From Pseudoalteromonas peptidolytica (GTDB lineage: Bacteria > Pseudomonadota > Gammaproteobacteria > Enterobacterales > Alteromonadaceae), in the NCBI RefSeq assembly GCF_012641745.1, contig NZ_WEHZ01000009.1, positions 98,863 to 162,862 on the forward strand: 64,000 bases of DNA, given 5' to 3'. The position numbers and the translations under genes are program-made. The stretch's first letter is position 1. The number at the start of each line of letters is the position of its first letter. Shown piece by piece: positions 1 to 10,802 of the stretch. The notes below the pieces were generated by a model that worked only from the letters and a program-made list of their open reading frames with translations, made no database searches and was not told where the DNA came from.

Positions 1-2
1 AT

Positions 3-3000
3 GGCACTGCAACTATCGCGGTGCAAGTACAAGATAATGGCGGTACGGCCAACGGTGGGGTGGATACCTCTGCTGAAAAAACCTTTACCATCACGGTTGA
101 TACAATTAAGCCGACGGTAAGCTCGGTTACTACGTCCACGAGTGCAAGTTATAAAGAAAATGACATCATTGATTTTGTGGTTAATGTATCGGAAGCATTG
201 GATGTAACCACAACCTCTGGCACTCCACGTATCGCCCTAAAAGTAGGGAGCACAACGCGCTATGCAAGTTACCATAATAGTAACGGCAGCAAAACCGCGC
301 TGACTTTTAGATACACAGTACAGGCTGGCGATAATGATACAGATGGTCTAGAGCTGGGCAGTGTGGTAGATACCAATGGTGGCACAATCCAAGATGCGTC
401 GGGCAATAGTTTAAATGTATCGCTGGCTAATGTGGCTGATTTAACGGGTATACGTGTTGATACTACACAACCTAAAGTGTCTTCACTGATGCCACCGAGC
501 AATAAAACCTATACAGCGGGTGAAACGCTTGATTTTACCGCGACGTTATCCGAGTCGGTGACGCTAAATACTTCCGCAGGTAAGCCTCAACTTAATCTGA
601 CCATTGGTAGCAAAACGGTTGCACTTGATACCAGCACAACCACATCGCCTACTAGCCAATTACAATTCTCTTATACTGTGGTGCAAGGCGATGAAGATTT
701 AGATGGAATCAGTATCACCAGTTTTGCGCTGAACAACGCAACTCTGAACGATACGGCAGGCAATACCTTTGATACCACGCTAAGTAGCGTTAATACTGAC
801 AACGTGCTGGTTGATACCATTGCCCCTACTGTTTCGAGTGTTTCTTCCTCAAAAGCTGATGGCACTTATAAAGTGGGTGATGAAATTGCGATTCAGGTGA
901 CGTTTTCTGAAAATATCACTGTAACAGGCGCACCTACTTTAACGCTTGAAACCGGTGATGTTGATAGAGTTGTAAACTTCACGTCGACATCTGATTCAGT
1001 TGTGACCTTTAACTACACGGTGAAAACGGGTGATGTTAGCAGTGACCTTGATTATATTTCAACGACTGCGCTGAGTTTGAACGGTGGCACAATTAAAGAT
1101 GTAGCGGGCAATGATGCAACATTAACGCTGGCAACACCAAGTGCGGCCAACTCGCTTGCTGCCAGCAAGGCGTTAGTTATTGATGGTGTGGCACCAACGA
1201 TTGATACTGCTGGCTCCTCAACTGCCAATGGTGGTTTTGGTGTTTCAGCAACTGGTGACTTAACGCTGAAGTTCACAGAAGCGATGCAACTTGGCACTAG
1301 CGGCACTATCACGTTGGTAGATAGTAACGGCAATGTAATTGAAACCTTTGCAGTTGACAGTCCTAAGATCAGCTTATCAGGTGACACCTTAACCATTAAC
1401 CCAAGTGCTGCTCTGTCAGCAGGGTTGCGCTATGCCATCCGTATGGATGCGGGCTTTTTAACCGATAATGGCGGTAATGCCTTTGCAGGTTTTAGTGATA
1501 ATACTGGTTTTGCCTTTACGGTTGCGCCGAATGTAGAGTTGAGTGTTGATAATACAACAGTCAATGAAAAAGGCGGCATTGCAACGGTAACGCTTTCTTT
1601 GAAAGATTCAGCTGGTAACGCGGTAACTGCAACCAATGCAGTAACGGTCAGTATCAATGTAACAGGCACGGCTACAGGCTCAGGTACTGATTACAGTCTC
1701 TCTGACAATATCAGCAGCAGTGTTACAATTGCCGCAGGCAGCGCCTCTAAAACATTTAAAGTAACTGCGGTGGATGACAGTGTTGTTGATGATAACGAAA
1801 CTGTGATCATCGACATTGCAGCAATCACAACAAATAACGCCGTTGAATCTGGTACACAAACGGCGACTATTACGTTGGATGAAAACGATGCACCAGTCTT
1901 TGCTGACCTTGATGGTACCCCTACATTTACTGAAAATGGCTCAGCTGTGATATTGGATGCCAATGTAACGGTATCGGATACGGAGCTTGATGCACTGAGC
2001 AGTAACAGTGGTAATTATGATGGAGCAAGCCTGACTATCACACGAAGCGGTGCGGCCAATGCCAGCGATGTTTTTGCCAACACAGGTGCGTTAGGCGCAT
2101 TAGTGCAAGGCCAGAATATTGAGTACAGTAATGTTGCTGTAGGTACGGTTACCACTAACAGCGCTGGTACCTTGAAGTTGACCTTTAACAGCAGCGCCAC
2201 AACGTCCATTGTTGCAGGTGTATTGCAAAGTATTACTTACTCAAATAGCTCTGAAGCGCCAGATACATCAGTCACACTTGTGTGGGTATTTAACGACGGT
2301 ATTGCAACTAGTGCGGGTACAAATCAAACGGTTGTTAGCATTACGGAAGTGAACGATGCACCAACATTAGATGATACCAAAACGCCTGTATTTACATCAA
2401 TTATTGAAGATGTATCAGATGCCAATAACGTTGGTGTTGATATTGCTACGCTAGTGGTTGATAACTCAATCGGTGATGTTGATGGAAGTGCCGTTGAAGC
2501 CATTGCCGTTACCACAGTCGATAATACCAATGGTAAATGGCAATATACTACGGATAACGGTAGCTCTTGGGATGATTTCAGTGTGACATCAGACCAAATT
2601 GTTGACCTAACAGCCGTAGCTCGTTTGCTAGATGGGTCGCTCAGTGGCGCAAATACACATAAAGTACGCTTTGTTCCAAATGCAAACTACAACGGTACAT
2701 CAAGAATGACTTTTGTTGCGTGGGATAAATCGGCGGGTACAGCTAGTGGCACGTTTGATGCTACATCTAAAGGTGGTACTTCCGCATTCTCAAATACCTC
2801 GGATACAGCAACAATCACTATCACATCTGTCAATGATGCACCACAGCAGTTACGCAACTCTGGCTTGAGCATAAGCGAAGGTAGCAAAGGCTTTATCCTA
2901 AAAGATAGATTCATGGCTGAGGATGTAGATGATGATAGCGAAAGTTTGACTTATACAGTGACTACATTACCGTCACATGGCGATTTGTATATCGATGCAA

Positions 3001-6000
3001 ATAAAGATAAAAATCCAATTGACAGCGAAAAACTGTCGCTCAACGCAACCTTCACGCAAAAAAATGTCAACGACAAGATGCTAATTTATGTGCATGATGG
3101 CAGTGAAACCACATCAGATAGCTTTGTATTCTCGCTTGCTGATGGTGGTGAGGACAATGCGGCACCAGTGACTGGGCAAACCTTCAATTTTACCGTGTAT
3201 CCAGTTAATGATGCTGTGTCTGTAACGACACCGCCTGCCAATGTTTCTGTAACAGAAGATGCGAGCTCAATCTTGGATTTATCGGCTATAACGATTATTG
3301 ACCCAGATAGCGCGAGTGTAACATTGACGATTAAAGTGGATAAGGGGTCATTTGATACACCTGCTGATGGTTCAGCGATTGGTGTAACTGCTACCTTATC
3401 ATCAGATGGGAAAACCATTACTTTAACAGGAGCACCGAGTGCGATTGATACCTACCTCAATACGGTTTCAAATCTTACATACACAGGTGAGGCTAATAGC
3501 CAAGGTAATGATCAAGCACTGATCACTATCAGCGGCAGTGATGGCAGTAGTTCAGGGCAGCTGGCAACAGTGAATATTGATATTACCGATGTCAACGACG
3601 CACCTGTTATCAATAACCTGAATGGTGATCAGTTTGATTACAATGCCTCAGCGCAAAACTTTGTGATTGTTAATCAAAACAGTGCAGTTACTGTTACTGA
3701 CATTGATACTGACACCTTCAATGGTGGGATATTAACCGTGTCGATTGTCAGTGGTGCACAAACTGCGGAAGACGTCTTAGCAATTGATGACAGTAGTACT
3801 GAAATCTCGCTTAACAATGGCCAAGTTGAATACAACCAAACAAGTGTGGGTAGCTACACAGGCGGTAGTAACGGCAGCGCGCTGACTATTACGTTTAACA
3901 ACAATGCGACCAATGCGATTGTCGCAACTGTGATTAACGCAATAGAGTATGATAACAGCCAAAACTCTGCGGGTACGGCGGGCGAACGTGTCGTGCGTTT
4001 TGTCCTAACTGACGGTGAAGGTGGTACTTCTGCTCACGCTGATGTGACGATTAATGTTTCAGTGAACACAGCGCCGACTTTGGTTTTAGCAGATTCTGTA
4101 GAATACACAGAAAATGCTGCGGCAACAGTACTTGACTCTCAAGCAACTGCGGATGACGCAGATGGAGACAATAGCTGGCAAGGCAATGGGGCTAAACTAG
4201 TTGCCTCAGTGACAACTAATGGATTGGCGCAAGATAGCTTAAGTATTGCCACAGATGGCGACTTTAGCATCAGCAATGGCAACATTAGTTACCAAAGCAC
4301 AATCATCGGCACTATTGAAGAGACAAGTGGCACCGCGAATGACGGTATAGTGACTGCGAGCGATAAGTTAACTGTGCACTTAAGCGCAGCGAATAATGCT
4401 ATCGTACAATCGCTTGTTAGAGCACTTCGCTATGAGAACACATCAGAGAATCCTTCCACATTGAACAGAAGTGTTACCGTGAAACTGACTGATGTACTCG
4501 CAGGTACTGTTTCTGATTCAATCAGTATTGTCATTAAGGCGGTGAATGATGCGCCGACGATTACAGGCATCCCAGTGACGACGGTTGCGCAAGGGGCTGC
4601 ATATTCCTTTACTCCTACCGGACAAGATGTTGACTCAACTCAGCTTACTTATTCTGTTGCTAACAACCCTAAATGGCTAAGTATCAATAAAAACACTGGT
4701 ACTTTGACAGGTACTCCAGGTAATGCGGATGTTGGTGAGAATAGCGCCATTGTTATTACTGTGTCTGATGGTGAACTAAGCGCAAGTCTAGCGGCATTCA
4801 ATTTGACTGTCACAAATGTCAACGATGCGCCAACAATTACAGGTTCGCCAAAAGCACAAATCAATGAGCGTCAGTTATATACCTTTACACCTGAAGCGGT
4901 AGATATTGACGGTGACAAGCTGACATTCACCATTACCAATAAACCAACCTGGCTTACTATTGATAGTGCGACAGGTACATTGTCTGGTACGCCAGGGCAA
5001 AGCGATGTAGGTACGACCGGTGAGATGGTGATGACAGTGTCTGATGGTACATTACAAGCAAGCCTTGAAGCCTTCTCTGTGACCGTAATCAATGTCAATG
5101 ATGCGCCTACGATCTCAGGTCAGCCTGCACGTTCAGTAGTTGAAGGAGACCGTTATAGCTTCACGCCTAGCGCATCGGATATTGATAGCCAGAACTTAAC
5201 GTTTAGCATCACAAACAGACCGTCATGGGCATCATTTAATCCGCAAACTGGTGAGCTATCAGGCACGCCTACGGGTAGTGATGTTGGTGTGACAGCTAAT
5301 GTGTTGATCAGTGTATCAGATGGGGCACTGTCAGATTCATTAGCGCCATTTAACCTCACAGTGACTGTACGAAATACCGCGCCAATTGCAGATGACCAAG
5401 CAGTACAGGTTAATGAAGACAGCCGTGTGAATATTGTCGCCAAGGCAAGTGATGCACAAAACGATAGTTTGACATTAACGGCGCAAACGCAGCCTCAAAA
5501 TGGTGTATTAAGCGCAGTTGAAAATGGCTGGATTTATATTCCTAATGCCAATTTCAATGGTCAAGATAGTTTTACATACGTAGCCCGTGATGAAGCGCTT
5601 ACGTCTGATGTTGCAACGGTCACAATTACAGTTAACCCTGTGAATGACGCACCGACTGCACAAGACGATAGTTTAACACTCAACAAAACGGCTAATGACA
5701 ACTATACCATTGCGGTATTGGGCAATGACGCTGATATTGATGGTGATGTACTGAAAGTTGAAGGGGTGACAGCAAGTATTGGTACCGCAACGGTAAGCGG
5801 TGCAACAATAAGTTACCAAGCACCTGACGACTTTACAGGCTCAGTGTCACTGTCATATTCGGTAACCGATGGCAATAAAGGTCGCGCGAGTGCGAAAGTT
5901 AACTTGGTGATAGAGGGCAATGATAATACTCAAGCACCAACCCTTACAGTACCGGCGGATCTAACGGTAGATGCCACAGCACTTTACACCAAGGTAAACC

Positions 6001-8336
6001 TAGGTGTTGCCTCAGCAAAAGATGCACAGGGTAATGTACTGCCAGTAGCTTTGGTTGACTCAAAAATGGTATTTGCTCCGGGTAAACATGATGTCTATTG
6101 GCGTTCTGTGGATAGCTCTGGACTTGAATCTATTGAACTTCAAAGGCTGAATGTAAACCCGCTTATCTCTTTGAGTAAGGATCAAATTGTATCTGAAGGT
6201 TCAACGGTGACTGTACAGGTACTGCTAAACGGAACTTCACCGACTTATCCACTAGAAATTGGTTATACCATTGGTGGTACTGCATCTTTTGACGACCATA
6301 CTGCACGAAGTGGAACAGTCGTTATAGATAAGGGAACACAGGCGGAAATCAGTTTTGATGTGGCAGCCGATGGTGCATCGGAGCAAGACGAGACGGTAAC
6401 GGTTAGCTTGTCTTCTGCATTGAACTTGGGCAATAAACATCAAACTACGATTACTATTCGTGAAAGTAATGTGGCACCAACGTTAGATCTCAACGTTTGG
6501 CAACAAAACGAAACGAGAATAAAGGTAAGTCAAGCTGGTGGACTTGTGACCATTAAAGCAGCGGCTAAAGATGCTAATAAAACCGATACATTAACGGTAA
6601 GTTGGTCATCAGATTTAAGTAACCTCAGTACCGAGCCTGCGCAATTTGTGTTTGATCCAACCGCTATAACGCTTGGAGTACATGCGGTGAAATCAATGGT
6701 AACTGACAATGGTTCACCTAGCTTAAATACCTCTGAGACAGTCTATGTTGAAGTTGTCGAGCAGTTAGCTGCCTTGAATGATACTGACACAGATGGTGAT
6801 CTTATCCCGGATAGCGAAGAGGGCTACCAAGATAGTGATGGTGACGGTATTGCCGATTATCTTGATGCGATTAACGAGTGTAATGTCGTACCTGCACAAG
6901 TTAATAATCAAACTGCGTTCTTAGCTGAAGGTGAGCCTGGTGTTTGTTTACGTCGTGGAGCGGTGTCGGTACTAAGCAGCAGCGGTGGCTTACAAGTTGA
7001 ATCTGGATCGCAAACCGGTCTTGTAAGTGATACACAAGCGACTAATGTAGGTGGTATTTATGACTACATCGCTTATGGATTACCTGAGCAAGGTCAAAAC
7101 TATAGCTTGGTGCTACCGCAGCAGTTACCAATTCCAGCAAATGCAGTTTATCGTAAGTATACTCAAGCCAAAGGCTGGAGCGACTTTGTTGAAGACGAAA
7201 ACAACCAAGTGTTCAGCTCTGCTGGTGCTATCGGTTACTGTCCTCCACCGGGTGCTACGCAGTGGCAACCGGGTCTAACAGAAGGTCATTGGTGTGTTCA
7301 GATTGTCGTACAAGATGGCGGACCAAATGATGCAGATGGAGAAGCTAATGGTACCGTGGTGGATCCAAGTGGTGTTGCGGTTTACCACAGTGATAATGCT
7401 AAGCCAGTAGCTAATGCAGACAACGCAAGCTTACCTTGGAATAGCAGCATTGCAATTGATGTGTTAGCGAATGATAGTGATGCTGATAACGATAGTTTAT
7501 CTCTGTCTCAAGCTTCTGCTCAGTTTGGTGAAGTGACAATTACTGCACAGCAAACACTGATGTATGTTGCAGCAGAGCAGTTTGTTGGCACAGATGTAAT
7601 TACTTATAGTATTACTGACGGCCAAGGTGGTACTGCGCATAGTCAGGTAGTGGTGGAAGTAATGGGTAACCGAGCGCCTGTTGTACAGGGTGAGCTAGTG
7701 ACAGCCATGCACCACAAAGCGACAGTGATTGATGTATTGGCAAATGACAGCGACCCAGATGGTGATAGCTTGACCGTTAGCTCAGCTTCAGCGACTAATG
7801 GTAAAGTAACAATTGTATCGGGTGAGAAGCTCAGCTACTTGTCTAACCTTGGGTTCGCTGGGGTTGATACAGTTAAGTATGTAGTGAGCGATTCGCAAGG
7901 AGCAAGTAGCAACGGTACGGTGCAAATTCAGGTAATTGCTAATCGTCTACCAGTTGCAAAACCAGACTTAGCTCAGGTTAATGCTGGTGCTAGCATTAAC
8001 ATTGATGTGCTAGCAAATGACAGTGATGCTGATGGAGACACGCTAACGATTATCGAAGCGTCAGCGGCTCAAGGTACGGTCAGCATTTCTCAAGATGGGG
8101 TGTTAACCTATATTGCAAAAACTGGATTTGTTGGTATTGACACTATTACATACATGCTTAGTGATGGTTATGGTAACGCTGTTGCTGGTACCGTTAGTGT
8201 GACTGTAAAAGCTTCGGACACCAATAATGTTAAAGTGCAAAACAAATCGTCTGGTGCGGTATCGATATGGATATATTTGATCATGCTACTGGCGGTATGT
8301 AGAAAGCGCTCAACAAACTGCTTTCAAAAGTGGTGA
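3..8336 (+). CDS. Giant surface/secreted protein of Ig-like, cadherin-like and Calx-beta repeats (5' truncated by window)
   Basis: The open frame runs from the window edge (from base 3), so the true start is outside; 2777 residues are visible. Visible modules in order: three Ig-like repeats opening with DTxxPxVSS (about residues 30-390), a further Ig-like domain, a Calx-beta domain (about 510-630), many cadherin-like units joined by VNDAP, three putative-Ig units with the TGTLTGTP type motif (bases 4552-5370), an HYR-like unit, a second Calx-beta, a DxDxDG calcium-loop stretch (bases 6775-6870), a segment resembling the choice-of-anchor U module ending PNDADGEANG, then three units carrying VLANDSDADGD. 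The extreme C-terminus has one hydrophobic segment (IWIYLIMLLAV) followed by CRKRS, like a GlyGly-CTERM sorting tail but with SG instead of GG. Acidic, calcium-binding, probably exported adhesin or matrix protein. Repeat assignments are by eye. Confidence 0.85.
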   Translation, partial: GTATIAVQVQDNGGTANGGVDTSAEKTFTITVDTIKPTVSSVTTSTSASYKENDIIDFVVNVSEALDVTTTSGTPRIALKVGSTTRYASYHNSNGSKTALTFRYTVQAGDNDTDGLELGSVVDTNGGTIQDASGNSLNVSLANVADLTGIRVDTTQPKVSSLMPPSNKTYTAGETLDFTATLSESVTLNTSAGKPQLNLTIGSKTVALDTSTTTSPTSQLQFSYTVVQGDEDLDGISITSFALNNATLNDTAGNTFDTTLSSVNTDNVLVDTIAPTVSSVSSSKADGTYKVGDEIAIQVTFSENITVTGAPTLTLETGDVDRVVNFTSTSDSVVTFNYTVKTGDVSSDLDYISTTALSLNGGTIKDVAGNDATLTLATPSAANSLAASKALVIDGVAPTIDTAGSSTANGGFGVSATGDLTLKFTEAMQLGTSGTITLVDSNGNVIETFAVDSPKISLSGDTLTINPSAALSAGLRYAIRMDAGFLTDNGGNAFAGFSDNTGFAFTVAPNVELSVDNTTVNEKGGIATVTLSLKDSAGNAVTATNAVTVSINVTGTATGSGTDYSLSDNISSSVTIAAGSASKTFKVTAVDDSVVDDNETVIIDIAAITTNNAVESGTQTATITLDENDAPVFADLDGTPTFTENGSAVILDANVTVSDTELDALSSNSGNYDGASLTITRSGAANASDVFANTGALGALVQGQNIEYSNVAVGTVTTNSAGTLKLTFNSSATTSIVAGVLQSITYSNSSEAPDTSVTLVWVFNDGIATSAGTNQTVVSITEVNDAPTLDDTKTPVFTSIIEDVSDANNVGVDIATLVVDNSIGDVDGSAVEAIAVTTVDNTNGKWQYTTDNGSSWDDFSVTSDQIVDLTAVARLLDGSLSGANTHKVRFVPNANYNGTSRMTFVAWDKSAGTASGTFDATSKGGTSAFSNTSDTATITITSVNDAPQQLRNSGLSISEGSKGFILKDRFMAEDVDDDSESLTYTVTTLPSHGDLYIDANKDKNPIDSEKLSLNATFTQKNVNDKMLIYVHDGSETTSDSFVFSLADGGEDNAAPVTGQTFNFTVYPVNDAVSVTTPPANVSVTEDASSILDLSAITIIDPDSASVTLTIKVDKGSFDTPADGSAIGVTATLSSDGKTITLTGAPSAIDTYLNTVSNLTYTGEANSQGNDQALITISGSDGSSSGQLATVNIDITDVNDAPVINNLNGDQFDYNASAQNFVIVNQNSAVTVTDIDTDTFNGGILTVSIVSGAQTAEDVLAIDDSSTEISLNNGQVEYNQTSVGSYTGGSNGSALTITFNNNATNAIVATVINAIEYDNSQNSAGTAGERVVRFVLTDGEGGTSAHADVTINVSVNTAPTLVLADSVEYTENAAATVLDSQATADDADGDNSWQGNGAKLVASVTTNGLAQDSLSIATDGDFSISNGNISYQSTIIGTIEETSGTANDGIVTASDKLTVHLSAANNAIVQSLVRALRYENTSENPSTLNRSVTVKLTDVLAGTVSDSISIVIKAVNDAPTITGIPVTTVAQGAAYSFTPTGQDVDSTQLTYSVANNPKWLSINKNTGTLTGTPGNADVGENSAIVITVSDGELSASLAAFNLTVTNVNDAPTITGSPKAQINERQLYTFTPEAVDIDGDKLTFTITNKPTWLTIDSATGTLSGTPGQSDVGTTGEMVMTVSDGTLQASLEAFSVTVINVNDAPTISGQPARSVVEGDRYSFTPSASDIDSQNLTFSITNRPSWASFNPQTGELSGTPTGSDVGVTANVLISVSDGALSDSLAPFNLTVTVRNTAPIADDQAVQVNEDSRVNIVAKASDAQNDSLTLTAQTQPQNGVLSAVENGWIYIPNANFNGQDSFTYVARDEALTSDVATVTITVNPVNDAPTAQDDSLTLNKTANDNYTIAVLGNDADIDGDVLKVEGVTASIGTATVSGATISYQAPDDFTGSVSLSYSVTDGNKGRASAKVNLVIEGNDNTQAPTLTVPADLTVDATALYTKVNLGVASAKDAQGNVLPVALVDSKMVFAPGKHDVYWRSVDSSGLESIELQRLNVNPLISLSKDQIVSEGSTVTVQVLLNGTSPTYPLEIGYTIGGTASFDDHTARSGTVVIDKGTQAEISFDVAADGASEQDETVTVSLSSALNLGNKHQTTITIRESNVAPTLDLNVWQQNETRIKVSQAGGLVTIKAAAKDANKTDTLTVSWSSDLSNLSTEPAQFVFDPTAITLGVHAVKSMVTDNGSPSLNTSETVYVEVVEQLAALNDTDTDGDLIPDSEEGYQDSDGDGIADYLDAINECNVVPAQVNNQTAFLAEGEPGVCLRRGAVSVLSSSGGLQVESGSQTGLVSDTQATNVGGIYDYIAYGLPEQGQNYSLVLPQQLPIPANAVYRKYTQAKGWSDFVEDENNQVFSSAGAIGYCPPPGATQWQPGLTEGHWCVQIVVQDGGPNDADGEANGTVVDPSGVAVYHSDNAKPVANADNASLPWNSSIAIDVLANDSDADNDSLSLSQASAQFGEVTITAQQTLMYVAAEQFVGTDVITYSITDGQGGTAHSQVVVEVMGNRAPVVQGELVTAMHHKATVIDVLANDSDPDGDSLTVSSASATNGKVTIVSGEKLSYLSNLGFAGVDTVKYVVSDSQGASSNGTVQIQVIANRLPVAKPDLAQVNAGASINIDVLANDSDADGDTLTIIEASAAQGTVSISQDGVLTYIAKTGFVGIDTITYMLSDGYGNAVAGTVSVTVKASDTNNVKVQNKSSGAVSIWIYLIMLLAVCRKRSTNCFQKW

Positions 8337-8396
8337 GTAAGACAGTGCGACAAGTAGCTTGATCGGTTAATCGAACAACGTTACTTTCACTGCTAA

Positions 8397-8426
8397 AAGG
8401 CTGCAACTAAGGTTGCAGCCTTTTTT
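8397..8426 (+). terminator. Intrinsic terminator of the giant protein gene
   Basis: Arms GGCTGCAAC and GTTGCAGCC with loop TAAG are followed by TTTTTTATT, 60 bases after the stop codon. Confidence 0.9.
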
Positions 8427-8502
8427 ATTGGTGGCGGATCACCATTGCCCATTACCCAAAGAGCTTGATCTTGCGTGTAGTGTGATGACTTTTTAATAAG
8501 TA

Positions 8503-8713
8503 ATACCAATTTGCTTAATTAAGTGGTCTATTTTGAGGCGAGAAAATCTTGTCGATCACTCCGCTACCGCGTCCTGCTATCGCTAAGGTACTCACATCCA
8601 TTTAAGCAAGGCAAAAATTTTGCTATTTAGTTGTTCTAAATAGCAAAATTTTTAACGCTGTTAGCGTCAGATTTACTCCTTCAAATTGAGCAAGTATTAA
8701 GTCAAATTGGTAT
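8503..8713. repeat. Dispersed repeat family A, copy 1 (211 bp)
   Basis: Non-coding element with inverted ends ATACCAATTT and AAATTGGTAT. Inside are a GAGGCGAGAAAATCTTGTCG block, a GCGTCCTGCT core, an internal hairpin TTTTGCTATTTAG...CTAAATAGCAAAA, and a GTTAGCGTCAGATTTACTCC block. The same blocks recur in the copies at 17790, 20933 and, diverged, at 36043. It lies between two convergent genes, each with its own terminator. No open frame is seen in it. Confidence 0.9.
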
Positions 8714-8885
8714 AAGCTTTGCGAGAGGAGGTTGGTAATTTAGCAGGTGTGCAAGATTGTGTGCTCTTGTGACTAGTAAAAATAGAAAACCCAGATAAGC
8801 ACATAGAGCAAGACGCCGGTTAGCTTCTACTTCAAAGTTTTTATTCTTTTAATTGGAACGAATGACAGGGGATTGGGAAAATGAC

Positions 8886-8924
8886 AATAAAAAACACCAC
8901 AGATCCGAAGATAAGTGGTGTTTT
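8886..8924 (-). terminator. Terminator of ald
   Basis: Arms AAAACACCAC and GTGGTGTTTT pair across a 14-base loop. On the minus strand a T-rich run follows, 24 bases after the ald stop codon. Confidence 0.8.
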
Positions 8925-8947
8925 AAGGTGTGTTGTATCAATCGCTA

Positions 8948-10069
8948 TTAAGCGTTTTCAAGTGCCGTACGCGGGTCAACATATTCCATGTTGAAGCCTT
9001 CAGCTACTTCTTTACACGTTATCTGACCTTTTAGAACGTTTAAGCCGTCCATGAAGTGCTTGTCATTTAGTAACGCTGCTTTGTAACCCAAGTTTGCAAG
9101 CTTGATGATGTAAGGAAGCGTTGCGTTATTTAGCGCGAATGTTGAAGTGCGAGGTACTGCACCAGGCATATTAGCTACACAGTAGTGAACTACGTCATCA
9201 ACAATATAAGTAGGCTCTGCGTGTGTTGTCGCTTTAGACGTCGCAATACAACCGCCTTGGTCGATAGCTACGTCAACAATTGCTGCACCAGGCTTCATTG
9301 CTTTGATGTGTTCAGCAGTCACAAGCTTAGGAGCTGCTGCGCCAGGAATTAGCACGCCACCAATTACAAGGTCAGCTTCTAATACGTGCTTCTCTAGTGC
9401 ATCAGCAGTAGAATAAATAACTTTAGCTTGGCTACCAAACTGTGCATTTAGTGAACGTAGTACGTCGATGCTACGGTCAAGGATAGTAACGTCTGCACCT
9501 AGACCTACCGCCATTTGTGCTGCGTTACGGCCAACCATACCACCGCCGATCACAACAACTTTAGCGGGTTCAACGCCCGGTACACCACCAAGTAGCATAC
9601 CACGACCTTCACGTGACTTTTCAAGCGCTTGAGCACCAGCTTGGATAGACATACGGCCAGCCACTTCAGACATTGGTGCTAGTAATGGAAGACCACCGCG
9701 TGTGTCAGTTACTGTCTCGTAGGCTATACAGATTGCACCGCTCTTAACTAGATCTTCAGTTTGAGGAAGGTCTGGTGCAAGGTGAAGGTAAGTGAATAGA
9801 ATTTGGTCTTCACGTAACATCGCACGCTCAACAGCTTGAGGTTCTTTAACCTTAACAATCATATCTGCTGTTGCAAATACTTCAGCTGCAGTGCCTAAAA
9901 TTTTAGCACCAACCTGAACATAATCTTCGTCAGTAAAACCAATGCCGATACCAGCATTGGTTTCAACAACAACTTCGTGACCGTGATTGATTAGTTCACG
10001 AACGCTCGCAGGAACCATACCAACGCGGTATTCGTGATTTTTTATCTCTTTAGGTACACCAATAATCAT
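8948..10069 (-). CDS. ald: Alanine dehydrogenase
   Basis: NAD-dependent oxidative deamination of L-alanine to pyruvate and ammonium, cytosolic. The 373-residue length is typical of the family. The N-terminus [17 protein letters not shown] carries the conserved substrate Arg (about residue 15). KVKEPQ (Lys about 75) and TYLHLA (His about 96) match the active-site positions, and [17 protein letters not shown] is the Rossmann dinucleotide motif. The C-terminal [11 protein letters not shown] block is also typical. It is divergent from lrp with a 139-bp gap, which suggests Lrp control of alanine catabolism; that link is inferred from position and from known Ald/Lrp pairs. Confidence 0.97.
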   Translation of the reverse strand: MIIGVPKEIKNHEYRVGMVPASVRELINHGHEVVVETNAGIGIGFTDEDYVQVGAKILGTAAEVFATADMIVKVKEPQAVERAMLREDQILFTYLHLAPDLPQTEDLVKSGAICIAYETVTDTRGGLPLLAPMSEVAGRMSIQAGAQALEKSREGRGMLLGGVPGVEPAKVVVIGGGMVGRNAAQMAVGLGADVTILDRSIDVLRSLNAQFGSQAKVIYSTADALEKHVLEADLVIGGVLIPGAAAPKLVTAEHIKAMKPGAAIVDVAIDQGGCIATSKATTHAEPTYIVDDVVHYCVANMPGAVPRTSTFALNNATLPYIIKLANLGYKAALLNDKHFMDGLNVLKGQITCKEVAEGFNMEYVDPRTALENA

Positions 10070-10208
10070 AATATTCGCCTCAAAATAAGAACGGAGTAAA
10101 ATTTTTGACTATTATATTTACCTATAGCCAGTGTGTCTCACTGTTTTAATATTTAAAGGTAGTGATATACTCTAAAATAACAAGCTATTTAGGATAAAAA
10201 ACTACCTT

Positions 10209-10688
10209 ATGCACCAACAACTAGACAGAATCGACAGAAAGATTTTAGTCGAACTTCAAAAAGATGGCAGAATTTCTAACGTAGAATTAGCAAAACGCAT
10301 TGGTTTAAGCGCAACACCTTGCCTAGAGCGGGTCAAAAAGTTAGAACGCGAAGGTTTTATACGCGGTTATAAAGCCGTAGTTGATCCTGCTAAACTCGGG
10401 CAAGGGCTTTTAGTGTTCGTGGAAGTGACAGTGAATAAAAATTCACCAGATGTGTTTGATAGATTTAATCAAGCGGTGAAGCAACATGACGAGATCATAG
10501 AATGTCATTTGGTTTCTGGTAGCTTTGACTACTTACTTAAAACACGCGTAACCGATATGTCTGAATACCGTGGGGTATTAGGTGAGATACTCCTTAAATT
10601 GCCAAATATAAGTGAGAGCCGTACTTTTGTAGTGATGGAAGAAGTAAAAGGAGAGGAAGGAGAAGTAATAAAACCTTGTGCACCTTGA
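10209..10688 (+). CDS. lrp: Leucine-responsive regulatory protein (Lrp/AsnC family)
   Basis: DNA-binding transcription regulator that senses amino acids. The 159 residues comprise an N-terminal winged helix-turn-helix (DRKILVELQKDGRISNVELA, then GLSATPCLERVKKLE) and a C-terminal RAM ligand-binding domain (about 65-145) with the conserved LVSGSFDYLLK stretch. Gene order lrp-ftsK-lolA-rarA-serS matches the chromosomal lrp locus of many gammaproteobacteria, so this is called Lrp itself rather than a minor paralogue. It probably also controls the divergent ald. Confidence 0.93.
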   Translation: MHQQLDRIDRKILVELQKDGRISNVELAKRIGLSATPCLERVKKLEREGFIRGYKAVVDPAKLGQGLLVFVEVTVNKNSPDVFDRFNQAVKQHDEIIECHLVSGSFDYLLKTRVTDMSEYRGVLGEILLKLPNISESRTFVVMEEVKGEEGEVIKPCAP

Positions 10689-10802
10689 GGTATTTCTTGG
10701 TAAGGTGTAAGTATATACAGCAATACTAACGCAAATCACTAATTTGCTGACATTTTGGGCTTGATATGCCCAAAAAAGAAACAAAAAAAAGGTTTAATTA
10801 CA

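Noticed and set aside
4552..5370. Tandem Ig repeats of the giant gene as an assembly artefact
   Set aside because: The units differ clearly at DNA level and keep frame, as expected for diverged domains rather than duplicated reads.
10753..10775. TTTTGGGC/GCCCAAAA hairpin between lrp and ftsK as lrp terminator
   Set aside because: The T-rich arm is on the wrong side for plus-strand termination; the hairpin is weak and left unassigned.
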